Positions 1-8,456 of a stretch of 64,000 nucleotides of DNA are shown piece by piece. The number at the start of each line of letters is the position of its first letter. Within the stretch, counting starts at the first letter, position 1. The stretch covers positions 1-64,000 of the forward strand of contig NZ_JABUZA010000025.1 in assembly GCF_014897985.1 (NCBI RefSeq). Reading direction: 5' to 3'. The translations under genes and the position numbers were made by a program. A model generated the notes under the pieces. It was given only the letters and a program-made list of their open reading frames with translations, had not been told where the DNA came from and made no database searches. Source of the DNA: Halomonas colorata (GTDB lineage: Bacteria > Pseudomonadota > Gammaproteobacteria > Pseudomonadales > Halomonadaceae).

Positions 1-1
1 C

Positions 2-817
2 CCAGCCCAGGTGTTTTTAGGAGAATATTCAGGAGCACTAGAAACCGCAGGTGCTGCACTTATTAGTTGAATTCAGGATGCCAAGAAGGTCAAGTCTGAT
101 CCTACTCGCTCTATTGTCCACGACCTTCCCATCAAGTTCGAAGAGGTTGAGACCCTAAACTCCAATATGTCGCCAGCACTGAAAAGAGCAGCGATCGTTT
201 TTCTGGGAATGTTTGCATTCCTGATCTACGGAAGCATCAATCTCGGATTCTCTTTCTCGCAGATGTCGGCCACCTTCATTGCCATGGCCATCTTCGTCGG
301 CCTGGCATACGGGGCAGGCCCCAATCGTATCTGCCATATGTTTTCTCGCGGCATGTCAGAGATGATGATTGCAGCGATGGTGATATTTTTCGCTCGCTCC
401 ATTCTGTTCGTCATGGATGAGTCACAGGTGATTGATACCGTCATCAATTATCTTGCCGGGCTCATTGGTGGAGTCAGTGGACAAGCAGGGGCGACGCTCA
501 TCCTCCTCGTGCAGACGACGATTAACTTCCTAATTCCATCTGGCAGTGGTCAGGCTGCGATCACCATGCCGATCATTATCCCTCTGTCCGACATTATGGA
601 GGTCAATCGGCAGGTCGCAATCCTGGCTTCGCAGCTCGGTGATGGAATGTCCAACTTTATCTTCCCGACCAATGGTGCCTTGATCGCTATCCTTTCTGTA
701 GCGGGTATTCCTTACCTCAAGTGGCTCAGGTTCTTCGGCCCGCTTTACCTCATTCTGTTCTCTACAGCAATTACGCTTGTTTCAATCGCCTCAATGATTG
801 GCTATGGCCCTTTCTAA
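2..817 (+). pseudogene. YfcC-family carboxylate transporter, C-terminal part; interrupted or 5'-truncated
   Basis: The frame running to the TAA at 815-817 encodes the C-terminal half of a YfcC/DcuC-like anaerobic dicarboxylate or amino-acid carrier of the inner membrane. The clearest signature is FLIPSGSGQAAITMPI followed by a GDGMSNFIFPT segment, with several hydrophobic helices around it. The same frame has a TGA at 68-70. Family-like sequence (IQDAKKVKSDPTRS) starts immediately after that TGA. The short peptide before it does not look like the transmembrane helix expected there, so either a nonsense codon or a rearranged 5' end is possible. The longest ATG-initiated product would begin at 167 and lack the N-terminal half. 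It lies 26 bp upstream of aspA, suggesting an aspartate-import-plus-deamination pair that is now damaged. Confidence 0.6.
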
Positions 818-842
818 CCTTACAGATAACAGAGGATTCTAC

Positions 843-2258
843 ATGCGTACCGAAAATGATGCCTTGGGCAGCAGGCAAATCGAGGATGACTACTACTACG
901 GCATCCAGACCCAGCGCGCTCTCGAAAATTTTTCGATCTCGGGAATGACTGTAGCCGATATACCCCGCTATATCGATAGCTTACTACAAATCAAGAAGGC
1001 CGCGGCCATTGCGAACCACCGCGTTGCGGCGTTAAGTGATGAGCAACTCTCTGCGATTGTCCAGGCCGCCGATGAATTTATCGACTCGCACAAAGCAGCC
1101 CAGTTTCCACTAGACATCTACCAGGGAGGAGGGGGAACCTCGACAAATATGAATGTCAACGAGGTTCTCGCAAATCGTGCGAACGAGATATTGACAGGAA
1201 AAAAAGGTTACGAAGCGGTACACCCGAATACTCATATCAATATGTGCCAATCCACCAATGACGTCATTCCTTCGGCAATGAAGATGACTGCATACGGGGT
1301 ACTAGGCGACCTCGAAAAAAGCCTTCTACGGTTCGCCGCAGACCTTGGCCAGAAGGAAGTGGAATTCGCAGGCGTGGTAAAGCTGGGAAGAACCTGCTTG
1401 CAGGATGCATTGCCTCTAACCCTGGGGCAGCAGTTTAGCGGCTACCGCTGCGCTTTCGAGCGATCGGCGCGCCTCGTATCGGAAGTACGTCGCCACTGTG
1501 TGGAACTCCCGATGGGAGGGACGGCCATCGGTACGGAATTCGGCACTTTTCCCGGATATAAAGAAGCGTTCTACCAAGCGCTCTCGGAAAATACCGGCAT
1601 CCACTTTACTCCGGAGCACAACTTCTTTGATGGTCTTCAGAACGCCGATTTCTGGGTCTCTGTCTCGGCCGCCCTCAAGACGACAGCAAACTTGCTGAAT
1701 AAGCTGGCCTCCGACTTGCGGTTAATGGCATCTGGTCCACGGGCCGGCCTGGCCGAGATCAAACTGCCAGCGGTCCAGCCGGGATCATCCATCATGCCCG
1801 GAAAAGTTAACCCCGTCATACCGGAGATGGCCATTCAGGTCTATTTTCGGATCCTGGGCAATGACCTCAGTATCACTCGTGCCTGTGAGGGGGAGCTGGA
1901 GCTTAACGTTTGGGAGTCACTAATTCTTAACTGCTTCTCTGAATCCAGCCGCCTACTGACGGAGTGTTTGCCACTATTTAGCAAGAAGTGCCTTGAAAAG
2001 CTCATCGCCAACCAGGAAAGTTGCGCTAAGGACGCAGAAAATTCTCTTGCACTCTCCACTGTCATTGCAACACTCTTCGATTATAAGACAGCGTCAGACA
2101 TTGCAAAAAAAGCGGAACAAGATGGAAAGAGCATCTATCAGGTGGTCGTCGAGTCTGGATTACTTTCGGTTGAGCAGGCTTCTAAGCTTCTGGATCCCAG
2201 AGTACTAACCAGCCCAGAGTTGTTCCATCGGCTTTACAAAGGAAAAATTCATTCCTGA
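843..2258 (+). CDS. aspA: Aspartate ammonia-lyase (aspartase)
   Basis: Cytoplasmic enzyme of the fumarase/aspartase superfamily that converts L-aspartate to fumarate and ammonia. The 471-residue product is the usual family length. The superfamily signature GSSIMPGKVNPVIPE is present, as are STNDVIPSAMK and the early region DYYYGIQTQRALENF. I chose the ATG at 843, which gives the family N-terminus (MRTENDALG); an in-frame ATG at 798 would overlap the preceding transporter. Fumarase class II proteins share the fold, but the N-terminus and the transporter neighbour favour aspartase. It may be cargo of the mobile element or flanking chromosome; the window does not show which. Confidence 0.9.
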   Translation: MRTENDALGSRQIEDDYYYGIQTQRALENFSISGMTVADIPRYIDSLLQIKKAAAIANHRVAALSDEQLSAIVQAADEFIDSHKAAQFPLDIYQGGGGTSTNMNVNEVLANRANEILTGKKGYEAVHPNTHINMCQSTNDVIPSAMKMTAYGVLGDLEKSLLRFAADLGQKEVEFAGVVKLGRTCLQDALPLTLGQQFSGYRCAFERSARLVSEVRRHCVELPMGGTAIGTEFGTFPGYKEAFYQALSENTGIHFTPEHNFFDGLQNADFWVSVSAALKTTANLLNKLASDLRLMASGPRAGLAEIKLPAVQPGSSIMPGKVNPVIPEMAIQVYFRILGNDLSITRACEGELELNVWESLILNCFSESSRLLTECLPLFSKKCLEKLIANQESCAKDAENSLALSTVIATLFDYKTASDIAKKAEQDGKSIYQVVVESGLLSVEQASKLLDPRVLTSPELFHRLYKGKIHS

Positions 2259-2768
2259 TGATTTGACAGATATACCTTAAGTCTTCAGTGGAAGCTATCT
2301 TTTCGTTCGCTATTGATAATAGCCATAGGGATCAATAACTTGATATAAAAATTGTTAGATAGCTAGTCTTCGTGTATTGGCATTCTTAAATTATTCCATT
2401 GCAGACAAAGCAATTGATAGCCTGTAAGGGCCAGGTTGTTCTCTCCCTGGGACATGGGGAGGAGTGGCTTGGCCATCAGATTTTAAACCACTGGATCCCG
2501 CTTCGGATAAAAAAGGCCTGATTTCGGTACAGCACCGGACTCAGGCCTTTTAACTTGTTCTTGTTACGCTCGTGAGTTAATTCACATGCGCAGATATTCT
2601 CTCCAACGAGGGGAAGGGAAATAGCTCAGGCAAAAGGTTGAAAGAGGAAATAAGGAGAAGGGGATTATCCAGATACGATGTTCCTACAAGACCAGCACCG
2701 CCGCTTGCCGCTCAGGCGCGGTGTGCTACTCTAGGGAAAATGGTTGTGATCACCAGAGAGGTGGTGAT
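2259..2768. other. Intergenic region between aspA and the repeat protein
   Basis: About 510 bases without a convincing gene. It holds a strong hairpin at 2511-2551 (listed separately) and an AT-rich stretch at about 2300-2410. The ORFs overlapping 2638-2865 have no family features. I saw no tRNA remnant or integrase fragment that would mark an element end here. Confidence 0.6.
2511..2551 (+). terminator. Hairpin terminator downstream of aspA
   Basis: AAAAGGCCTGA (2511-2521) pairs perfectly with TCAGGCCTTTT (2541-2551), giving an A-tract, an 11-bp stem and a T-tract. A small CGGT/ACCG inner stem lies in the loop. It could act in both directions. It is about 250 bp beyond the aspA stop. Confidence 0.8.
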
Positions 2769-3260
2769 ATGGAAGAACACGACAAAACAAACGACTGGTC
2801 TGATGGCTGGCATACACGCGCCAATACTGGGGACTCTCTCAGAGTATTGCGTGATGCTGCAATAGGAGTTGCTAACTCAGCCGTAAAAACTGTCACCACT
2901 GGCGCCCCAGATCGCGAAAGTAAGCCAGACGGCTGGTCAGATGGCAGTCATGCCAACGCAAGCCCACGGAACTCCCTCAGTGAATTGCGGGACTCAGTCT
3001 GTGACACTGCCAAATCAACTGTCAAAACTGCCACTACGCGTGAAGGCTGGTGGAAAATTGCACGTGGCACTGGAAAAGTGATCGGTGGTGGTGTCACTGT
3101 TGCAGCCGTTGTCGCGCATGGAATGATGCAAGCTGCTGCTGATTCTTCTCCTGATCACTTGAAACATGGGCTTCTGGAAAATGACCTCATAGAAAATGAT
3201 CTACTTGAAAACGATCTTATAGAAAATGGGTCTATTGGTGGTGATCGTACGTACCTCTAG
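2769..3260 (+). CDS. Hypothetical repeat-containing protein with a pentapeptide-like tail
   Basis: I do not recognise this 163-residue protein. Three features stand out. There are two imperfect tandem copies of a roughly 36-residue unit (about residues 9-44 and 54-90) sharing WSDG, SL..LRD and S.VKT.TT. A glycine/alanine-rich hydrophobic stretch at about 101-122 could be a membrane segment or glycine zipper. The C-terminal tail (135-153) is four near-perfect pentapeptides of the form NDL[L/I]E. The ATG at 2769 follows the purine-rich GAGAGGTGG, better than the in-frame 2721 start. The gene has a terminator at 3274-3296 and points away from the conjugation genes. Function unknown. Confidence 0.6.
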   Translation: MEEHDKTNDWSDGWHTRANTGDSLRVLRDAAIGVANSAVKTVTTGAPDRESKPDGWSDGSHANASPRNSLSELRDSVCDTAKSTVKTATTREGWWKIARGTGKVIGGGVTVAAVVAHGMMQAAADSSPDHLKHGLLENDLIENDLLENDLIENGSIGGDRTYL

Positions 3261-3273
3261 AAGACAGTAAGAA

Positions 3274-3312
3274 CATGGCCAGCTTTACTGGCCATGGCTT
3301 TAAGTTTTTCTT
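3274..3312 (+). terminator. Terminator of the repeat-protein gene
   Basis: Perfect 9-bp stem CATGGCCAG (3274-3282) / CTGGCCATG (3288-3296) with a 5-nt loop, followed by GCTTTAAGTTTTT. A second stem, CCCACGA (3327-3333) / TCGTGGG (3350-3356), lies between this and the end of traG and may serve the minus-strand operon, though it has no T-tract. Confidence 0.75.
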
Positions 3313-3373
3313 GGAACACTTGTACACCCACGATAAAAAGATTTCTCAGTCGTGGGCAGTTACACGTTTATAT

Positions 3374-4903
3374 TCACAGACTCTTTTTCCCACCAGTCCC
3401 GATTGACTGAGCCTTACTTCCACCTGCCTCTCCTGCCCCCTTAGCTCCTTTACCACCATCGCCAGCTGCATTACCAACACTACTTCCAACTTTCATCCCA
3501 GCCCAGCCCAGCACGCCCACCCAAAGTGCTGGCAATACCATATACATCGTGCCTTCTACAAACATCAGCACCATGCGGTCATACATATTGTTGGCGGCTG
3601 ACAACCAGCTCATTTTAGCGGCATCACTTTTATAGATAAGCTCTACTAGGTTGGAACTCATCCATCGAGCTACTTCCCACCAGAAGCTCAAGAACCAGGT
3701 AGCGAATAGCCCAAAGGTGGCGACTCCCGCTACTTTAAAAGAGTAACCGGAGATCAGCATCACAAAGGGCAAGCAAATCACAACGGCCATAACCAGTATC
3801 GACTGCACCATCGGTAGTGCCTGCTTCAGCATATCCAGGCCCGATAGGAACGGCAATGCAGCCACTCCCCCGCCAATTAGAGCACCTGCCTTAACAGTAG
3901 CATCCCCAAAACCACTTCCACCATCCAAGTCCCTGTATCCCACTACAGCCTGATTTAAATTGCCATTGGCAGCGCCAGAGCGGGGGCTCACCATCCGTCG
4001 AATGACGTAGTCTTCAGCATCTGAGCTTGTAAAGACACTGCGTATATCATCCCAAAGACCGGCATCTACCTGGCTATGCAATCTATCACGCAACCCCACA
4101 TCACCCGCTGACCACCACTCAGAGCAAGTAGGATACCCATCTTGGCCTGGCCCGGTATTGGGTCGAGAGGCATCGCGTGTTTCGTTATATGGGAATCCCT
4201 GTACAGGACGCCCAGCATGGAAACTATCGTAGTAACCTTCTGTTTCCAGGAAATAGTTGCTGCCAATCCAGTCCACATCTTGGCTGCGGTTACTGTCTAC
4301 GCTACCTGATTCCTGAAACAGCTTATTGCGTGCGGGACCAAAGCAACTTAGCTGAAACTCTCCTACTTCTCGCTGTAATACGGGATCGTCAATAGTCGTC
4401 AGGTCTAACTCCGTCCGGATCGATTGAAAGTCCGTCGAACACGGCATCGCTGCCACAGCTGCACCGGTAATGCCGTGAGATACTGCATGCACAAATGCCC
4501 ACCAGACCGGAATGCTTGGCACTTTGCCATCTAAGGAGTTCAGCGTGGACTCTCCCCACTGCCCCTTCGATATTTGCTTCGTCCCACACTGCTGACTTCG
4601 CTGTAAATCGTGATCAACTGTCGTTAGTTGTACGGTTAAGATAGGTTGGCAGGTAAACAAAAGTACCAACGCCATCGCATAGAACCGGGTTTCAATGCGA
4701 TTAACGCTCAATACACCTTTGTTTCCCTCATCATCACCTTCCTGGCGCGCTCGGTACCACTCAGAGACAATTAGGGCAATGAACGGAATAGCGGCCAGCC
4801 CGGTCTGGGTAAACACATCCCATAGGACGTTTTGAATCAGCCAGCCCAGCATAAGTAATGCATTAGAGAATAAATCGAATACGATTAGTGGAGCGTTTAA
4901 CAT
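3374..4903 (-). CDS. traG: TraG-like conjugal transfer protein (TraG N-terminal domain)
   Basis: Inner-membrane component of the mating apparatus, 509 residues, related to the N-terminal domain of F-type TraG, which acts in mating-pair stabilisation. Two hydrophobic segments lie in the first 85 residues. A long periplasmic-looking, Cys-containing region follows, then a cluster of membrane segments at about 350-470, then a Gly/Ala/Lys-rich tail. There is no C-terminal entry-exclusion-type extension, as is usual for the ICE version. Its ATG overlaps the stop of the upstream gene by one base (TAATG), so translation is coupled. It is the last gene of the minus-strand T4SS operon in the window. 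Confidence 0.85.
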   Translation of the reverse strand: MLNAPLIVFDLFSNALLMLGWLIQNVLWDVFTQTGLAAIPFIALIVSEWYRARQEGDDEGNKGVLSVNRIETRFYAMALVLLFTCQPILTVQLTTVDHDLQRSQQCGTKQISKGQWGESTLNSLDGKVPSIPVWWAFVHAVSHGITGAAVAAMPCSTDFQSIRTELDLTTIDDPVLQREVGEFQLSCFGPARNKLFQESGSVDSNRSQDVDWIGSNYFLETEGYYDSFHAGRPVQGFPYNETRDASRPNTGPGQDGYPTCSEWWSAGDVGLRDRLHSQVDAGLWDDIRSVFTSSDAEDYVIRRMVSPRSGAANGNLNQAVVGYRDLDGGSGFGDATVKAGALIGGGVAALPFLSGLDMLKQALPMVQSILVMAVVICLPFVMLISGYSFKVAGVATFGLFATWFLSFWWEVARWMSSNLVELIYKSDAAKMSWLSAANNMYDRMVLMFVEGTMYMVLPALWVGVLGWAGMKVGSSVGNAAGDGGKGAKGAGEAGGSKAQSIGTGGKKSL

Positions 4904-5265
4904 TATGCGTCCCCCCCTAGCCAGCGCGGCAGATTCAGGACTTCAAATAGCAACACTAGAAGTATGGCTGCACGCTCTAATCGCCGAAGTCGATCCGTGG
5001 CATCAGGTGCATCGCCTAAGCGCTTTACTACTCTGGGTTTGCGGTAACGCCACCAGACGAACGCTATTGCCGCATAGAGTGCAACACGCCACATGAACAA
5101 CCACCAGCCTGCCTCACGCCAGGCACTCTGAAATGCCGGTACGCTACCGGCGATTCGAATGCCGACTGAGGCAATAACACCGCTGATAATTACCAGCCCT
5201 ACTAGCGCCACAAGGGCAACTAGCAGAGATGGCCATCGTTTAGGATGCAGTGAAAGTCTAGTCAT
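4903..5265 (-). CDS. Small ICE membrane protein between PFL_4711-like and TraG genes
   Basis: A 120-residue protein with three likely membrane helices (about 13-37, 50-70 and 93-110) and a basic loop between the second and third. A small membrane protein is regularly found in this slot of GI-type conjugation operons, but I do not know its specific role. Start and stop both overlap the neighbours by one base, so it is translated as part of the block. An inner-membrane accessory role in pilus assembly is inference from position. Confidence 0.7.
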   Translation of the reverse strand: MTRLSLHPKRWPSLLVALVALVGLVIISGVIASVGIRIAGSVPAFQSAWREAGWWLFMWRVALYAAIAFVWWRYRKPRVVKRLGDAPDATDRLRRLERAAILLVLLFEVLNLPRWLGGDA

Positions 5266-6710
5266 TAGGGGGCGCCCTCGTTGTCATTAGTAGGACGCCC
5301 TCGGCTATCTAGCACCGCTCCTGGACGTGACCCTTCTCCTTGACTTGAACCAGCGGCACGATTGCTGGCCCGATCAAGGGCAATACCCGCAGCGCTAGAC
5401 GCGAGTGCCTTGCGAATTTCCATCTCAGACTGCAGAGAATCAATATCACGATCAAGCGTTGCCAAACGGCGGTCTAACGCACTCATTCCAGGTTCATTGT
5501 TAGCGATTCCTGGATCGCTGGATCCAGCTAACAAGATACGCCGTGCCCAAATGGCTTTTGTTAGCGTTCTAGCCAGCGACATTTCGCTTGCTAAGCGATG
5601 AATAAGAAAACTACTTTGGGGATCATTACGAAGAGACTCGATCACACCGCGGGAGACAGAGAACCCATCTCCGGCAGAGACGTTACGCAGGTTTTCGGGT
5701 GTTGGCGAAGCACTACCGTTTACCAAGTCTACTAATCGCTGAAAAACGGCTTCCTGCTCTCGCTCCAGCTCTCTCATCAGCCCTGTGCCTGCCTGCGACT
5801 GTCGCTGTTCGCAGTTTTCACAGGTCTGTAAATCATCGTCGCCAATAACCAAGCGTGTCCATTCTGATGCAGATTCGGGGGTAGCCCAAACAGTACACAT
5901 GCCACCTCGACACTCAGCACCACCGGCCCCACCGCCCGCCCCTGGTGTTCCGCCACCGCCAATCCATTGACCATTATTCGTCGGGACTGACCCCCACCCA
6001 TTTCCACCACCTGAGACAGCCTCATTAGACGTCGGATCAGTTCGGCCATGCAGCAAGTTGTATCCTGCCCGAGCGGTATCTGTCACAACACGTATTGGCT
6101 CCTGCCCTTCGCCACCCCGCTTCTGTCCTCCTACCCAGGTAACGCCACGATTGCCACCGCTCTGCTCGACCTGCCGTTGTGCAGCGACGACATCGCTGGT
6201 TCCCTGCGCTGTTGATTGCCAGTTTTCAGCGACGGCCATCTGATGCAAGCCTTGTCCCATGGCAAGGTCGGCCATCTGATCAGCCATGTTCTGACAAGAG
6301 AGCTTTGACCGATCAAAATCCATACGCCCCTGAAGAACACCATTACTCAGCAAGTCATATAGTCCTGGATTCGCTCGCTGAATAATCATTGCCGGCAACG
6401 AGGCAACCGCTCCTTGAGCATTTTCTACAACTTGCCCCATCATGTTTTTAAAACCATCCGTCAAACCATTCAGCTGATTAGACACCGTTGCGCCAATATC
6501 AAAATTTCCGCATGACGCATTCATATTCCAGCTCACGCCAATACCGGTGGAATGAGGGTTATGGCCTCGACCCGCTGAAATAGAAAAAGGCGATGCACCA
6601 CCAATCTGGTAGTAAAGCCGATCAGCAGATTGAGCATAAGAGCCCTGGCTAGCAATCAGCGTCATGGCTGCAGCGAGCGGCAACAAACTACGTGAGAAGA
6701 GTCGTTTCAT
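5265..6710 (-). CDS. ICE protein, PFL_4711 family (TraH position)
   Basis: Exported 481-residue component of the GI-type T4SS. I chose the ATG at 6710 because GGAG lies nine bases upstream and the protein then begins with a clean signal peptide (MKRLFSRSLLPLAAAMTLIA, cleavage after SYAQ). An upstream in-frame ATG at 6734 would put eight extra residues before it. A Gly-rich low-complexity stretch lies in the middle, and CxxC-type pairs (CENC and the Cys pair of a CRGGMC motif) suggest periplasmic disulfides. It is probably a pilus-assembly or outer-membrane-associated factor. The following gene overlaps its stop by one base. Confidence 0.85.
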   Translation of the reverse strand: MKRLFSRSLLPLAAAMTLIASQGSYAQSADRLYYQIGGASPFSISAGRGHNPHSTGIGVSWNMNASCGNFDIGATVSNQLNGLTDGFKNMMGQVVENAQGAVASLPAMIIQRANPGLYDLLSNGVLQGRMDFDRSKLSCQNMADQMADLAMGQGLHQMAVAENWQSTAQGTSDVVAAQRQVEQSGGNRGVTWVGGQKRGGEGQEPIRVVTDTARAGYNLLHGRTDPTSNEAVSGGGNGWGSVPTNNGQWIGGGGTPGAGGGAGGAECRGGMCTVWATPESASEWTRLVIGDDDLQTCENCEQRQSQAGTGLMRELEREQEAVFQRLVDLVNGSASPTPENLRNVSAGDGFSVSRGVIESLRNDPQSSFLIHRLASEMSLARTLTKAIWARRILLAGSSDPGIANNEPGMSALDRRLATLDRDIDSLQSEMEIRKALASSAAGIALDRASNRAAGSSQGEGSRPGAVLDSRGRPTNDNEGAP

Positions 6711-6727
6711 GTTCGGGTTCTCCTTCC

Positions 6728-7723
6728 CTACCATCCTGTTTTACTTAAAAGATCTTCCCCACGTCGCTTGCAACAGCGATAGCGGCTCCACATAGCAAAG
6801 ACGTAATCTCCATCCTCAGCCAGCCGATCGTGATAGGTATCTTGGGGACTCCGGTCCGGCCAAACTCGGCAGGAACGACTCATATTCGGTTGCAGCTGCT
6901 GCCACCGGTGATTACGGTTGCCTTCTACAATAGGGCCAGGTGGCCACCAGCCATCACGCGCGTTTTTGACCATCGGGGTATAGACGTGTGGCTGCCCGGT
7001 ACGGGTCACAATATCTGCGCTCCGCTGAGCCATCAGCGCTGCAGCTTTATAATCATGGGTCTGACCAATAAAACCGCTTCGTGGATAGACATTGCCCCAA
7101 ACGTCTCCGGTCTGCCCCAGCTCCCGACTGCCGGGAATCAGCGCCTCTGGATAAACGGTCTCAGGTATACCTGACCGCCATGCCAGAGCATCCAGCGTTG
7201 AGAGGTGGTACGGGCGGAATGGTTGAGAGGCACTTTGGCAGGTCAATCCAAACTCTCGTGCGAATTCGTTGAAAACTGTTGCTCCTGGGTGTCCGATTGC
7301 ATCCGTGTTCTTAAATCGTAATGTTTGGTGGTACCTAGCTTCCCCTTCCGTGGTGTTTTGCCCACCGCCTATAGCACTAATGTTAGGAGCCAAGTCGAGT
7401 AACAAGTCAGGAAAGAAGTTGTACGACTCTCCGATCAAATCAGACCACGGGTTCTCCCCCGTATTTTCATAGCTGGAGACCACTAGTTCCGGCACATAAT
7501 GTCGAACCAGCAGCGACGTCTGAACCCAGCAACCACTCTCGTCACATTCGAGCCAAATGCAGACCCCAACAACACTGTAATCTAGGCACTGGCTCGACAA
7601 CGAAGAATTGACAATTGACTGCGTACTGATCGCATGAGCCTGCGGGGAGTGAATGCTAATTAGTAACCCGAATAGCCCCGCAAACATCACTGTGGGCAGT
7701 AGCTGCCTCAGTTTATTCATCAT
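6728..7723 (-). CDS. ICE protein, PFL_4710 family (TraU-like)
   Basis: A 331-residue exported protein with an N-terminal signal sequence ending near PQAHA. It is Cys-rich, including C.WLECDESGCW near the N-terminus and a C-terminal RCCKRRG, as is typical of the TraU-like proteins of GI-type systems that need disulfide formation. Its ATG overlaps the stop of the upstream PFL_4709-like gene (ATGA). It probably acts in the periplasm in pilus assembly and DNA transfer together with the neighbouring TrbC-like and TraH-position proteins. The family call rests on sequence character and exact gene order. Confidence 0.85.
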   Translation of the reverse strand: MMNKLRQLLPTVMFAGLFGLLISIHSPQAHAISTQSIVNSSLSSQCLDYSVVGVCIWLECDESGCWVQTSLLVRHYVPELVVSSYENTGENPWSDLIGESYNFFPDLLLDLAPNISAIGGGQNTTEGEARYHQTLRFKNTDAIGHPGATVFNEFAREFGLTCQSASQPFRPYHLSTLDALAWRSGIPETVYPEALIPGSRELGQTGDVWGNVYPRSGFIGQTHDYKAAALMAQRSADIVTRTGQPHVYTPMVKNARDGWWPPGPIVEGNRNHRWQQLQPNMSRSCRVWPDRSPQDTYHDRLAEDGDYVFAMWSRYRCCKRRGEDLLSKTGW

Positions 7724-8226
7724 CGCGTACTCTCCCGCTGGCTCATGATATCCATGACCGCTGCGGTGACATCAGGCTGGCCATATACGACAAATTGTCC
7801 ATCCACGACCACAGCAGGGAGTTTCTCGACGCGCAGCAGCCAGGCACGGGCCACTCCTGTATAGAGGTCTCCATAACGCATGACCACATGTTCCCACTCT
7901 GGAGAGTGCATACGCTCAAGCATCACATCTTTCGCAGCAGCTGAATCCTTGGGTAGCCCTTGCGAGATTTCAGCATCAAGACGAGCTGGAGCATCAAGCT
8001 CAATGACCGCGACATCATCAGGAACGTTACTCATGGGCATCCCTGCCGTGGTAAACACTTCAATGCTGTTGGTAAGGTCACTGATCGCCGGAGCCACATC
8101 GATCATTGCTGCTTGTCCCAGTACACTCATCGGTGACAAGGACAAAGCACTGACGGCCAGCGAGGTCAGCCAATGCCCCGAAGACCGCGAAGAAGAAAGG
8201 TTGAAAGGTTGTCTCAGCATGTCCAT
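7720..8226 (-). CDS. ICE protein, PFL_4709 family (TrbC-like, thioredoxin-fold)
   Basis: Exported protein of about 168 residues. The C-terminal half has the PAVVVDGQFVVYGQPDV pattern seen in TrbC-like proteins of conjugation systems. The start is uncertain. An ORF extends to 8325, but GGAG sits just before the ATG at 8226, and a second ATG at 8220 has the better eight-base spacing; either gives a signal peptide ending near VLGQA. It begins the second minus-strand block (PFL_4709, 4710, 4711, small membrane protein, TraG), separated from the ATPase gene by about 230 bases that probably carry its promoter. Confidence 0.8.
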   Translation of the reverse strand: MDMLRQPFNLSSSRSSGHWLTSLAVSALSLSPMSVLGQAAMIDVAPAISDLTNSIEVFTTAGMPMSNVPDDVAVIELDAPARLDAEISQGLPKDSAAAKDVMLERMHSPEWEHVVMRYGDLYTGVARAWLLRVEKLPAVVVDGQFVVYGQPDVTAAVMDIMSQRESTR

Positions 8227-8456
8227 CACTCCAGCAAATTGACTGATCCAGCAAACCCTATTCATAGGTACTGACACAGCAGAAAACGTTAATTGGAGTC
8301 GATAGGTTTTCTGACACAGTCTCAATGGCTCAAGTAATGTTGCTCTGACTGGACGTGAGGAACTGCTACTCTATTGATCTATCCTTTCCGTTTGGCTGGA
8401 GCAATAATTGAAAATGCTCATCAGCACTGCCGCCTAGCCGTAGCGGGCAGCTGTTC

